A DNA stretch of 64,000 nucleotides from UBA3775 sp051877895 (GCA_051877895.1 JBJEJI010000076.1:36671-100670); one strand, 5' to 3'. Numbered from the stretch's first letter, positions 51,523-60,170 are shown. Made by a program: numbers and translations. Notes: generated by a model from the letters alone, not told the origin.

Positions 51523-52980
51523 TTAAAAATTTTCTGAATCTGTCAAAGCTTCCGGAACAGGGGTAACTGTCAGTTCTCCGTTTGGCTCAGGAATCGGTGT
51601 GGGTTCTTCAGTTACAATAGGGATTTCTCCCTGTAGCACAAGATAATCAGAAGAGACGTAAGCCACGCTTCCTCCATATTCAATCTGAGACCATCCATTT
51701 TCACTAATTCCAATACGATGCACTACCACTCCGTTTTCAAGAGTATCCAGAACTCCGGCATTAATATCCGCTTTTTCTCTTACATTTAACGTGCCGTCTG
51801 TAAGTGTAACTACACATTGCTGGTCCACAACCATAAATTCTATTTCAGAATCCGGTGTCAATGTAGGCGTCAGAGTCGGTTCCGGTGTTGTTGTGACTGA
51901 CGGCACCGGAGTAGGGGTTAATATCTCTTCCGGTTCATTCTTCACATAGAAATATGCATAATTTAAGTCTACACTTGTAGAAATGCCATTTACCTTACCA
52001 TTTTCAGTAAACTGCCACATATCATAGTGTCCGGTATAGTTAGTCTGTGAAGTGTAATGTGCCAGCCATATATGACAGTCAGTGTAAAGACTCATGTCCC
52101 AGACACTTTCAAAATAAGATTTACATCCATACATGGAACCCCAATAACCTTTGGCATTAACATAATCCAGAAATGCTCTGGCATTTTTATTTAACTGGGC
52201 ATAACTGACATCCTTTATTCTGTTAGCACCAACCTCTTCAAGATCATAAGCTACAGGATATGTAATATTATAATTTTTAATAAGTTCGCAAACCCATGCA
52301 GCCTCCTGAACTGCTTCTTTTTCCGTAACTGCCTGTGAATAGAAATAAACGCCAACTTCTATTCCGTTAGCAAGGGCCCCTTCAATATTTTTATAGAAAT
52401 ATGGGTCTGCCACGATTTTGCCGTAAGTGTTACCTCTGTAGCCTGTCCTTATCATGGCAAATTCAACGCCGTCTGCAGCAACCTTTTTCCAGTCAATTTC
52501 ACCGTTCCACTTTGAAACGTCAATACCAACCTTGGTATAAAAAGTATATTCTTCCTTTTCTTCAGCCTGTCCGGCATCGGTAGGCTTTGGTGTTGCAGTA
52601 GGAAGTTTTTCCTCTTTTACTATTGTAACACTGCCTTGATCCTGGGTTTTATTAGGTTCAGGATCTTCCGCGTCATTCATCTCTGCAACTACTATTTCCG
52701 GAATTTCAATTTCTGAATAAGAAAAGACCTCGTCACTGTCAAACATAAAGTCCGGTTCTGCATGTTCTACATCCGGAGCAAGTGTCTCGGAAGCCAAAAA
52801 TACAGGAGACGGAACCGGTGTAGCCGTAAGGCATGGAACTTCCGTTATATCTTTCGTGTCACAGGACGCATATTCATCAGTTTTTATATTTGTACTGTTT
52901 AATCCGGTATCTGAAATCATTACTCCCAAAATTCCCGTAACAAGAGTGATTATCAGTACCACTGCCTTTAATTCTCTCAT
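51523..52980 (-). CDS. Secreted GH25 lysozyme with SH3 domain
   Basis: A 485-residue extracytoplasmic muramidase. N-terminal signal/anchor (about 5-25), a Pro/Thr/Glu-rich spacer (about 30-145), the glycoside hydrolase 25 domain (about 150-345) with GIDVSKWNGEIDW, the catalytic acids in YPVAYDLEEVG, and WQFTENGKVNGISTSVDLNY, a second Pro/Thr spacer (PTPVPSVTTTPEPTLTPT), then a bacterial SH3 domain (about 385-455, DGTLNVREKADINAGVLDTL) and a Pro-rich tail. It likely cleaves peptidoglycan in wall turnover. Promoter at 53011-53039; the C-terminus ends 9 bp from the tRNA-Leu promoter. Confidence 0.93.
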   Translation of the reverse strand: MRELKAVVLIITLVTGILGVMISDTGLNSTNIKTDEYASCDTKDITEVPCLTATPVPSPVFLASETLAPDVEHAEPDFMFDSDEVFSYSEIEIPEIVVAEMNDAEDPEPNKTQDQGSVTIVKEEKLPTATPKPTDAGQAEEKEEYTFYTKVGIDVSKWNGEIDWKKVAADGVEFAMIRTGYRGNTYGKIVADPYFYKNIEGALANGIEVGVYFYSQAVTEKEAVQEAAWVCELIKNYNITYPVAYDLEEVGANRIKDVSYAQLNKNARAFLDYVNAKGYWGSMYGCKSYFESVWDMSLYTDCHIWLAHYTSQTNYTGHYDMWQFTENGKVNGISTSVDLNYAYFYVKNEPEEILTPTPVPSVTTTPEPTLTPTLTPDSEIEFMVVDQQCVVTLTDGTLNVREKADINAGVLDTLENGVVVHRIGISENGWSQIEYGGSVAYVSSDYLVLQGEIPIVTEEPTPIPEPNGELTVTPVPEALTDSENF

Positions 52981-53010
52981 TTGAAAACCCCTTTACAGAA
53001 TTTGTCTACA

Positions 53011-53039
53011 ATTGTAGCATACTTTATTTATACAGTAAA
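53011..53039 (-). promoter_or_regulatory. Promoter of the GH25 lysozyme gene
   Basis: Minus-strand TTTACT (53034-53039), 17 bp, TACAAT (53011-53016), about 30 bp upstream of the start codon. Confidence 0.65.
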
Positions 53040-53165
53040 CACCTTTTTTCGACTTACTGCAGTTTTTTTTGTTTCTTGAGTTGGGGCCGGAATCTGTCCC
53101 TTGCTTTTACGGCCCTTTTCTTAATTTAACATGCTTATTCTTTTTCATTGAAGCTTTTTTAAGAA

Positions 53166-53203
53166 AAGAAAAAAGCGACAACCTTCTTTCGAAGATTATC
53201 GCT
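53166..53203 (-). terminator. Terminator of tRNA-Leu(CAG)
   Basis: Minus-strand AGCGATAATCTTC pairs with GAAGGTTGTCGCT (53174-53203; G-U pairs in the middle) around GAAA, followed by TTTTTTC. It lies 11 bp after the tRNA. Confidence 0.85.
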
Positions 53204-53213
53204 TTAATTTTTA

Positions 53214-53297
53214 TGCAGTTGATGGGACTTGAACCCACACCCAAGTACATGGACATGAACCTGAATCATGCGCGTATGCCAATTCCGCCACAACTGC
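53214..53297 (-). tRNA. tRNA-Leu (anticodon CAG)
   Basis: An 84-nt class II tRNA: acceptor stem GCAGTTG/CAACTGC, discriminator A, anticodon stem CATGA/TCATG around loop TTCAGGT, giving anticodon CAG for CUG codons, a long variable arm (TGTCCATGTACTTGGGTG) and T loop TTCAAGT. CCA is not encoded. It lies 1.8 kb from the AAG leucine tRNA, with its own promoter and terminator. Confidence 0.95.
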
Positions 53298-53308
53298 AAG
53301 CACAGTTG

Positions 53309-53337
53309 ATAATACCATTAATTCAATCATATGTCAA
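53309..53337 (-). promoter_or_regulatory. tRNA-Leu(CAG) promoter
   Basis: Minus-strand TTGACA (53332-53337), 17 bp, TATTAT (53309-53314). Same layout as the other tRNA-Leu promoter. Confidence 0.8.
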
Positions 53338-53345
53338 CCAATTTT

Positions 53346-53560
53346 TCCGAAATATTGTTTCTTTAACCTAACAATAAATGTGGTATCAACCTACTGCTTT
53401 TAGGAAATATTGTTTCTTTATTTTAATAATAAACCTACTGCTTTTAGGAAATATTGTTTCTTTATTTTAATCATAAACGTGGCATAAACCTACTGTTTTC
53501 CGAAATATTGTTTCTTTATCCTAATAATAAACGTAGTATAAACCTCCTGCTTTTTGGAAT
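53346..53560 (-). repeat. Tandem repeats of about 55 bp derived from the 3' end of the next gene
   Basis: Four copies of a unit (44-56 bp) that on the minus strand reads GCAGTAGGTTTAT...TTTAT-ATTA...ATAAAGAAACAATATTTC. The first copy contains the last codons (GGTTTATACTACGTTTATTA) and stop of the C39-like protein gene; the other three are non-coding copies downstream. One copy has an 11-bp internal deletion. Confidence 0.85.
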
Positions 53561-56061
53561 AATTCTTCCGCATTTTCTTTAGTTTTTGTCACCTTCTGTC
53601 CCGACACCGGATCAAGATAAATTACATTTCCTTTAGTATAACCAATAATCACAACGTAATAGTTATCAAGAGAGGCAACTACAGGATGTCCGTCAGAAAC
53701 AAAATACAGCACCTGGCTTAATGCTGCCTCTTCTACGGTCGCAACATTATATCCCGTTGCATCTGCCAGCCATGTGAGCATGGATTTTTCCTTCATATTA
53801 AATGTGGCAGCATCTCCTTCTATGCCGCAGTAGTCCATAATCATCTGGATTACCGCCTGCTCCCCGGAACGACTGTCATTTACATAAGACACAGAAACCC
53901 CATTCAGTGTAATGCTTTCCTTTACAACTCCTCTTCTCCAGAGTACATTCCCACTGTTATCAATTACTGTTCCAAAAGAACTGTCTGCACAAACCAGCGC
54001 ATCTCCCAGTGAATCTGTTGAAAGGATGTTTTCTCCATATGCAATAACATGATATGAACTACGCTTTTCTGATTTTACAACCGCTGATGTATCAGTGGTA
54101 ATAACTGTAGATACAGTATCTCCCTTTTCAGGATTCTTTTCAGGAGCATAGGCTGATGGAAGTGTCAGGTAATATTCTTTTTTTGTCCCCTCATTAAGCT
54201 TTCCTGAGTATGTTTTTGAGGTTTCTTCTGTTTTATTCAGGTTAATTATTACATCTTTATCAGCATATGCAAATGCAGCCTTGCTTTCCCCATCCTTTTC
54301 TGAAATAAGCCTATACAGATTTATATTAATTACTCCCGGATTAAACTCCACCTCTCCCACATAAAGATTTTCAGAAGGCTTATAGGTTTTAATTACAGTT
54401 CCGTCTGTCTCGGAAATAATAATATTATCAAGAGGCTGCATTATTTTCCCGTTTTTATAATACGAAATCAGATCAGCATTTCCGTTTCCGTAAACAAGCC
54501 TGTTGTCTACTGTGCCAAGTAAAGTTATGGTTTTACCTTCATCTGCTTCAATGTAGTTTTTTGTCTGATTAATTACATCCAAAACAACAATTCTGCTGTT
54601 TGTCCCCTGCCCCGGATTTTCATCATAGCATATGAGATTCTGCTTTTCAAAATAAAGCCAGTTTTCTCCCAGGTTTTGAACTTCGGTTTTTATAACATTG
54701 GTCTCCAGTTCATAGGAGTAGTATGCATCAAACAGGGTAAAATAGAAAATGTCATATTTGGATGTATAGCTTACAGTACCGAACGAGGCTTCCAGTTCGC
54801 TGTATTCCACAGAAACCGGAATGAACATTTTCTCTTCAATTCTGCCCTCCTCAGCATAGTAACGATAGTACAAAATCCCGATTCTACCCTCGTAGACTCC
54901 TTTTCCGATATAGCCATAAACCACAAAATCGGCATTGCCGTTCTGGTCAATGGACAAAAGCTTAAAATTATAATCTTCTGTATCATTTCTGTCATAGTCT
55001 TCATTCCTGTAAGACAAGACATTTACCAGTTTGTTTTTGTTCATATCCAAGTGCCACAGGGAACCCTGATACGAAAACAGCATCTGGGTTTTATCCTCAC
55101 AGTATATGCTGTCTACATCCTTGTTCTGCGTAATACCAAGCTTCATTTCATTTTTGCCAACAGTGAAATAGCTTCCATCATAGCAGGTTTCCATTGTTCT
55201 GTCATAGTTAAACAAAAATGTTTTATACGAAGAATACTGAAAACGGAAATCTTCCTTGCATTCAAAGATTTCCTTTCCGTCGGAGGTATATGCCTGCAGC
55301 CAAAACCTCAGAGTCGCGCTTACATAATCCTCGTTATACTCGGTAATTGTAGGAACATATTTATAAATTTCTTCAGGAGCCATTGAGCCATAGCTTAATG
55401 TATCCAAATCGGCTGTAATATCAATGTGGGAGTAGTCTTCAATAACTTTATCATCATCACTTTCCATAACATTGTCCAAATCATATACCTTATCTTTGTC
55501 CAATGTGGATGCGTGAAAATTATTGACAAAATTCAAGCTTTCGGTCAGACTTCCGTAGGTTGCAACCTGAAGACGGGTATAATAATATACTTTATCACCA
55601 TCGGAGGTTGTAAGAGTTACCCTCAAAAGATATTCAGTATTTTCCGCAAGCGGCTCCGTCACAGTAATGTTTGCTATCAATCTTCCATCTTCCGACTTAT
55701 CAATATTGTTGGTCTCGAAATGGCTTACCTGACTAAGTCCCGGCAAATCCAGTACATCTGCAGAAAGAAGCTTTACCTTGCAACCCTTTTCTTTAATTAA
55801 AATACTAAATGTCTGCGCAGTAGATATTGGAGTTACACTGTCCCTGGGATGATTATTTTCCTGCAAAACAGTGTAGCCTTTAGTCTGATTAATTTCATTT
55901 CCGTTTACCATAAAAGAAACAACAGGAAGTTTTGCTTCTGTTGCCTCTACCGTAGTAATTTTATCGGAAAAGGAATGTTCCTCAACTGTGTAATAAAAGA
56001 AAATAAGTGCCAGTATAAATACGACAAACAATACGCCTGCCCTAATCAAAATCTTTTTCAT
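53521..56061 (-). CDS. Large anchored protein with a C-terminal C39-like domain lacking catalytic residues
   Basis: An 846-residue protein with an N-terminal signal anchor (about 5-25) and a long extracytoplasmic part. Residues about 45-190 look like beta-sandwich domains (MVNGNEINQTKGYTVLQ), 280-600 like repeated beta segments with many Tyr residues (possible propeller-like fold), and 715-846 like the peptidase C39 fold. In the last, the usual Cys of the QxxCG motif is replaced (SGEQAVIQMIMDYCG) and the catalytic His before VVIIGY is Tyr, so it is probably a non-catalytic peptide-binding domain. No lipobox. Function unknown; perhaps in cell-envelope processes. Followed by tandem repeats of its own 3' end. 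Confidence 0.75.
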   Translation of the reverse strand: MKKILIRAGVLFVVFILALIFFYYTVEEHSFSDKITTVEATEAKLPVVSFMVNGNEINQTKGYTVLQENNHPRDSVTPISTAQTFSILIKEKGCKVKLLSADVLDLPGLSQVSHFETNNIDKSEDGRLIANITVTEPLAENTEYLLRVTLTTSDGDKVYYYTRLQVATYGSLTESLNFVNNFHASTLDKDKVYDLDNVMESDDDKVIEDYSHIDITADLDTLSYGSMAPEEIYKYVPTITEYNEDYVSATLRFWLQAYTSDGKEIFECKEDFRFQYSSYKTFLFNYDRTMETCYDGSYFTVGKNEMKLGITQNKDVDSIYCEDKTQMLFSYQGSLWHLDMNKNKLVNVLSYRNEDYDRNDTEDYNFKLLSIDQNGNADFVVYGYIGKGVYEGRIGILYYRYYAEEGRIEEKMFIPVSVEYSELEASFGTVSYTSKYDIFYFTLFDAYYSYELETNVIKTEVQNLGENWLYFEKQNLICYDENPGQGTNSRIVVLDVINQTKNYIEADEGKTITLLGTVDNRLVYGNGNADLISYYKNGKIMQPLDNIIISETDGTVIKTYKPSENLYVGEVEFNPGVININLYRLISEKDGESKAAFAYADKDVIINLNKTEETSKTYSGKLNEGTKKEYYLTLPSAYAPEKNPEKGDTVSTVITTDTSAVVKSEKRSSYHVIAYGENILSTDSLGDALVCADSSFGTVIDNSGNVLWRRGVVKESITLNGVSVSYVNDSRSGEQAVIQMIMDYCGIEGDAATFNMKEKSMLTWLADATGYNVATVEEAALSQVLYFVSDGHPVVASLDNYYVVIIGYTKGNVIYLDPVSGQKVTKTKENAEELFQKAGGLYYVYY

Positions 56062-56269
56062 GTTTTCCTCTCAGCTAAAACCTTTATGGCTAAAATCATT
56101 AGTGTCAGGACTACAGCCACAAAGTTTTTCCGGGAATACCTTGCCCGGTGTTTAAACTTACGTCTGTTATAATAACCTATTTTTTGCTTGCACGCAACCA
56201 TGCAAAGTATTAAAATATAACCAATAAAACCTGTGTGCCATTAAAAAAGATGGCGGAATGGAGATTACT

Positions 56270-56686
56270 ATGAAAGATTGTAACTGTATTTTCTGTAAAA
56301 TAATCGAGGGAGCAATTCCATCCTCAGTAGTTTACGAAGACGATGATTTCCGTGCAATACTGGACATTGCACCATCACACAAAGGACATACTATAGTATT
56401 GCCAAAATACCATGCTGCAAACATCTTTGAACTTCCGAATGATATTGCCGCAAAGGCACTTCCTGTTGTGAAAAAGATTGCTACTGCCATAAAGGAAGAA
56501 ACCGGTTGTGACGGAGTTAACATTCTTCAGAACAATGGTACTGCTGCAGGTCAGTCTGTATTCCATCTGCACATTCACATTATACCTCGTTATGAGGGAG
56601 ATGGCATTCTTCCTGTTTGGCCTCAGGGTTCCTACCAGGAGGGTGAAGCTGAAAAGCTTGCCGACAGTATTCGTGGAAGAATTTAA
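56270..56686 (+). CDS. HIT family hydrolase (HinT-like)
   Basis: A 138-residue histidine-triad nucleotide-binding protein. The triad is HLHIHIIPR near the C-terminal third; N-terminal CNCIFCKIIEG gives a zinc-site cysteine pair, and DIAPSHKGHTIVLPKYH is the family motif. HinT-type enzymes hydrolyse adenosine phosphoramidates. The start ATG at 56270 has GGAG seven bases upstream. It is one of few plus-strand genes and is divergent from the C39-like gene, whose start is about 200 bp away. Confidence 0.94.
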   Translation: MKDCNCIFCKIIEGAIPSSVVYEDDDFRAILDIAPSHKGHTIVLPKYHAANIFELPNDIAAKALPVVKKIATAIKEETGCDGVNILQNNGTAAGQSVFHLHIHIIPRYEGDGILPVWPQGSYQEGEAEKLADSIRGRI

Positions 56687-56694
56687 CGTGCAAG

Positions 56695-56823
56695 GGTCAA
56701 ACTCGCAAACGCTACGCTTTTTGCTCGTTAAAAAACTGCACTTCGTGCCATATGCGGTACAGGGCTTGCATCCTGTACCGTTTTAAAGCTAAACCCACCG
56801 CCTAAAGGCAGTGGGTTATCTTT
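56695..56823 (+). repeat. Dispersed repeat, near-full-length copy after the HIT gene
   Basis: Starts 9 bp after the HIT stop with the head GTCAAACTCGCAAACGCTAC then GCTTTTTGCTCGTTAAAAA. It continues with three hairpins: GCAC-TTC-GTGC, CGGTACAGG-8-CCTGTACCG and CCCACCGCC-TAAA-GGCAGTGGG, then TTATCTTTG and TTTTTTT. Almost identical to 26514-26641 in reverse. The last hairpin with the T-run can act as terminator of the HIT gene. Confidence 0.9.
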
Positions 56824-56852
56824 GTTTTTTTATATAACACATAAGAGATAAA

Positions 56853-56892
56853 TAAAAAATTACCGTTGTTGAAATTGTATCAACAACGGTAA
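56853..56892 (-). terminator. Terminator of murG
   Basis: Perfect 13-bp stem TTACCGTTGTTGA/TCAACAACGGTAA (56860-56892) followed on the minus strand by TTTTTT. It lies 14 bp after the murG stop. Confidence 0.92.
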
Positions 56893-56906
56893 CTGTTTTG
56901 AAAATT

Positions 56907-57971
56907 CTACCTGCGCGTTGCTTCTATGAGTCCAAAAATTATTTCCTCAGAATCGGCACCTGCCGCTCCTTTCATTGCATCAATGTACGTCTGCTTGTTG
57001 GTTTCCAGCTCATTTACCGCATTCAACAGTGTTTCATTATTAACCTGCTCATCCTGCAGCACAATGCTGAAGCCCTGCTTTTTAAACGATTCCGCATTTA
57101 AAATCTGGTCACCGCGGCTGGATGCGGCACTGAGAGGAATCAGAATATTTGGCTTCCGAAGGGCCAGTAGCTCACATATGGCATTTGCCCCCGCACGGGA
57201 AATTACAATATCCGCAGCAGCCAGCATATCCTTCATTTCCTTATCACAGTATTCAATCTGGATATAGCCGGATATTCCGTTATAATTTTCATCTGCCTTG
57301 CCTTTTCCGCAAAGATGAATAATCTGATATTTTTTCAATAATTCATCCAGACAGTTACGTACTGCTTCATTCACGCTTTTAGCTCCGGTACTGCCTCCGA
57401 CCACCAAAAGCACCGGCTTTGAATCGTCAAAGCCACAGAATTTAAGTCCTGCTTCTTTGGAGCCGGTAAAAAGTTCTTTACGAATTGGGGTTCCGGTATA
57501 TATTCCCTTGTTGTCGGGAAGTTCCTTAACGGTTTCGGGAAAGTTACAACATACCTTTGTTGCTGCAGGTATTGCAATTTTATTTGCAAGTCCCGGAGTC
57601 ATATCCGATTCATGGACAATAACCGGCACCTTCCGGCTTTTGGCTGCCAATACAACCGGTACGGATACAAAGCCTCCTTTTGAAAAGCAAATGTCAGGAT
57701 CGATTTCCTTTATTAACTTCTTCGCCTCGGAAAAGCCCTTAATAACTCTGAAAGGGTCTGTAAAGTTCTTCCAGTCAAAATATCTTCTTAGTTTTCCTGT
57801 CGAAATTCCATAGTAAGGAATTCCTATATTTTCTATAAGTTTCTTTTCAATTCCATCCTTTGAACCGATGTAGTATATCTCATAATTTTCTTTTTTCAGT
57901 CTTTCAATCATGGCGATATTAGGGGTTACATGCCCTGCGGTACCGCCTCCAGTAAGGACAATTTTCTTCAT
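56907..57971 (-). CDS. murG: UDP-GlcNAc--lipid I N-acetylglucosaminyltransferase
   Basis: MurG, 354 residues, adds GlcNAc to undecaprenyl-PP-MurNAc-pentapeptide on the cytoplasmic face of the membrane, making lipid II. N-terminal GGGTAGHVTPNIAMIERLKK, central VVGGSTGAKSVNEAVR and the donor-site SRAGANAICELLALRKPNILIPL are conserved. ATG at 57971 has AAAGGA nine bases upstream. Unusually it stands alone, not in the mra/dcw cluster; three degenerate repeat heads lie just upstream. Such isolated murG copies occur in Clostridia; a second copy elsewhere cannot be excluded. Confidence 0.95.
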   Translation of the reverse strand: MKKIVLTGGGTAGHVTPNIAMIERLKKENYEIYYIGSKDGIEKKLIENIGIPYYGISTGKLRRYFDWKNFTDPFRVIKGFSEAKKLIKEIDPDICFSKGGFVSVPVVLAAKSRKVPVIVHESDMTPGLANKIAIPAATKVCCNFPETVKELPDNKGIYTGTPIRKELFTGSKEAGLKFCGFDDSKPVLLVVGGSTGAKSVNEAVRNCLDELLKKYQIIHLCGKGKADENYNGISGYIQIEYCDKEMKDMLAAADIVISRAGANAICELLALRKPNILIPLSAASSRGDQILNAESFKKQGFSIVLQDEQVNNETLLNAVNELETNKQTYIDAMKGAAGADSEEIIFGLIEATRR

Positions 57972-58018
57972 TAACAACCATTTCCTTTCATTGTACTCCC
58001 GGTACAAAATTTATTAAA

Positions 58019-58127
58019 GTCAAACTCGCAGGCACCACGTTTTTTGCTTGTTTATGTCAAACTGCAAACGCTTCGTTTTTACTTATTTATATAAAACTCG
58101 CAGGCACTTGGTTTTTTCTCGTTTTTA
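58019..58127 (+). repeat. Three tandem degenerate repeat heads upstream of murG
   Basis: Heads begin at 58019 (GTCAAACTCGCAGGCACCAC), 58056 (GTCAAACTGCAAACGCTTCG) and 58092 (TAAAACTCGCAGGCACTTGG), each followed by a T-rich CTCGTTT-like end. Spacing is 36-37 bp. No hairpins of the full element follow. They lie between the TSCPD gene's end and murG's start, so they are within the murG promoter or leader region. Confidence 0.7.
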
Positions 58128-58178
58128 CAATACAGATATCCCCGGGAAATTCATATGAACCCCGGGGAACCTTATCCT

Positions 58179-58427
58179 TTATACGTAATTTCTCAAAGCC
58201 TTTGCAAGCTGGTCCGGACAGGATGTACTCTTATAGCCGCAGGTTGTACCCTCAAGCTTATTAATTACATCTGCTACCGGCATACCGTCTACAAGCTGGC
58301 TGATACCCTTCAGATTTCCGTTGCAGCCTCCGGTATATTTTACATTGCGTACACACTGACGTCCGTCGATTTCTTCTATATCAAATTCAATCTGGGTTGA
58401 ACATACACCCGTTGTTCTGTATACCAT
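58179..58427 (-). CDS. TSCPD domain protein (TIGR03905-like)
   Basis: An 82-residue protein made of a single TSCPD domain. Cysteines occur in TGVCSTQIEFD, RQCVRNVKYTGGCNGNL, GTTCGYKSTSCPDQLAKAL, the last being the domain's name-giving motif. The domain is related to a ribonucleotide-reductase C-terminal zinc region; the stand-alone form in Clostridia has no known function. It follows mtnN by 13 bp, so is translated from the same mRNA. Confidence 0.92.
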   Translation of the reverse strand: MVYRTTGVCSTQIEFDIEEIDGRQCVRNVKYTGGCNGNLKGISQLVDGMPVADVINKLEGTTCGYKSTSCPDQLAKALRNYV

Positions 58428-58440
58428 AATAATTTCTCCT

Positions 58441-59145
58441 TTAAATTACTTCAACAAGCCCTTTAACAAGACTTACCATATGTTTTATTGCCTGTATTTC
58501 AAACTGACGATAATTCATTTTGGCCGAATCATCTGCTTTGTCTGAAATGGCCCTGATTACCAGATAAGGAATGTGGTTTATATATGCCACCTGTGCCATA
58601 GCGGCCCCTTCCATTTCGGTGCATTTTCCTGCAAACCGGGAAATCAAATATTCTTTTTTTGCTTTGTCAGCAACAAATACATCACCGCTTAAAACTCTTC
58701 CCCGATGCACATGGATATCCGGATTCAGCTTGTCACAAAGAGACACTGCCAAGTCTGCTGCTTTTTCGTCTGCCACAAATACAGAGCAGTCCATCTGCGG
58801 AATAACACCCGGTTCATATCCAAAAGCCACTGCATCCATATCATGCTGAATACAATCTGTGGAGATTACAATATCTCCGATATCGATTGTCGCATCAAGG
58901 GAGCCTGCTACTCCGGTATTTAAAAGAAATGTAACCTTAAACACGCTAATCATTACCTGAGCACATGCAGCCATATTAACCTTTCCGATTCCGGAACGTA
59001 CAATAACCACCTGTTTTCCCATAAGCTTTCCCTCATAGAAGGTCCAGCCGGCATAATTAACTGTGGTTTTTTCTTCCATGGCAGAAAATAAGGAAGCAAC
59101 TTCCTCCTCCATGGCACCGATGATTCCTATCTTTTTATCCTGCAT
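58441..59145 (-). CDS. mtnN: 5'-methylthioadenosine/S-adenosylhomocysteine nucleosidase
   Basis: A 234-residue enzyme cleaving adenine from MTA and SAH, part of methionine salvage and of autoinducer-2 precursor formation. Motifs GIIGAMEEEVASLF, GVAGSLDATIDIGD, TEMEGAAMAQVAY (catalytic Glu) and RAISDKADDS (catalytic Asp) are intact. ATG lies 8 bp after the galE stop, with TSCPD gene 13 bp downstream, so galE-mtnN-TSCPD is a compact operon. Confidence 0.95.
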   Translation of the reverse strand: MQDKKIGIIGAMEEEVASLFSAMEEKTTVNYAGWTFYEGKLMGKQVVIVRSGIGKVNMAACAQVMISVFKVTFLLNTGVAGSLDATIDIGDIVISTDCIQHDMDAVAFGYEPGVIPQMDCSVFVADEKAADLAVSLCDKLNPDIHVHRGRVLSGDVFVADKAKKEYLISRFAGKCTEMEGAAMAQVAYINHIPYLVIRAISDKADDSAKMNYRQFEIQAIKHMVSLVKGLVEVI

Positions 59146-59153
59146 ATTAACCT

Positions 59154-60170
59154 CTATTCACCGTATCCATCAGGGTTATTTGACTGCCATCTCCATGTAT
59201 CACGGCACATATCTTCCAGTGTTTTCTCAGCAGTCCAGCCAAGAACTTCTCTTGCTTTAGTTGGGTCTGCATAGCACTCTGCAACATCACCGGCACGTCT
59301 TGGAGCGATTTCGTAAGGAATCTTAATCCCGTTAGCTTTTTCAAAAGCATTGACCATATCAAGTACGGAATATCCTACACCTGTTCCCAGATTGAATACT
59401 TCCACACCCTTATGATTATCGGCATATGTAAGTGCCGCCATATGACCTTTTGCAAGGTCTACAACATGAATGTAATCCCTTACCCCTGTACCGTCATGAG
59501 TAGGATAATCATTGCCGAAAACATTAAGATGATCTCTTTTTCCAACTGCAACCTGTGCAATATAAGGGAAAAGATTATTTGGAATTCCCTGAGGATCTTC
59601 ACCAATTCTTCCGCTTTCATGGGCACCAACCGGATTAAAATAACGGAGAAGAACTACGCTTAAATCCGGATCTGATTTGCAGATATCCTTTAAAATCTGT
59701 TCTGTCATCCATTTGGTCCATCCATATGGATTGGTACAAATACCTACCTTTGTATCTTCTGTAAGAGGAACACTTTCCGGTGTACCGTAAACTGTTGCGG
59801 AAGAAGAGAAAATGAAGTTTTTGCAATTATATTCCTTCATAACCTCCATAAGAGTAAGGGTAGTATCCAGATTGTTTCTGTAATACATCAATGGTTTCTC
59901 CACAGATTCCCCCACTGCTTTTAATCCGGCAAAATGAATTACCGCATCAATTTCTTCATTAGCAAATAAGTTATTAAGAGCCGGCTTATCTTCCACATTT
60001 ATTTCGTAGAATTTGAAGTCTTTTCCGGTAAGTTCCCTGATTCTGTTTAAAACCTCAGGCTTTGAATTACCGTAATTGTCAGCAATGACAACATCATAAC
60101 CTCCGTTTAACAATTCTACGGCAGTATGGGAACCAATGTATCCGGCACCACCCGTAAGAAGAATAGACAT
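59154..60170 (-). CDS. galE: UDP-glucose 4-epimerase
   Basis: A 338-residue extended short-chain dehydrogenase that interconverts UDP-glucose and UDP-galactose using bound NAD. GGAGYIGSH binds NAD, SSSATVYG holds the serine and NPYGWTKWMTEQ the Tyr-x-x-x-Lys pair; VRDYIHVVDLAKGH is specific to GalE. ATG at 60170 with GGGAGG upstream. It is far from galT at the left edge; here it heads the operon galE-mtnN-TSCPD, and may supply UDP-Gal for surface polysaccharide. Confidence 0.96.
   Translation of the reverse strand: MSILLTGGAGYIGSHTAVELLNGGYDVVIADNYGNSKPEVLNRIRELTGKDFKFYEINVEDKPALNNLFANEEIDAVIHFAGLKAVGESVEKPLMYYRNNLDTTLTLMEVMKEYNCKNFIFSSSATVYGTPESVPLTEDTKVGICTNPYGWTKWMTEQILKDICKSDPDLSVVLLRYFNPVGAHESGRIGEDPQGIPNNLFPYIAQVAVGKRDHLNVFGNDYPTHDGTGVRDYIHVVDLAKGHMAALTYADNHKGVEVFNLGTGVGYSVLDMVNAFEKANGIKIPYEIAPRRAGDVAECYADPTKAREVLGWTAEKTLEDMCRDTWRWQSNNPDGYGE

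Noticed and set aside
53069..53371. A 100-residue plus-strand frame
   Set aside because: It runs through a tRNA gene in antisense and through its terminator; not a protein gene.
58019..58127. Regularly spaced repeats that could be a short CRISPR array
   Set aside because: Repeats are degenerate, the intervals are not unique spacers but repeat tails, and no cas gene is near.
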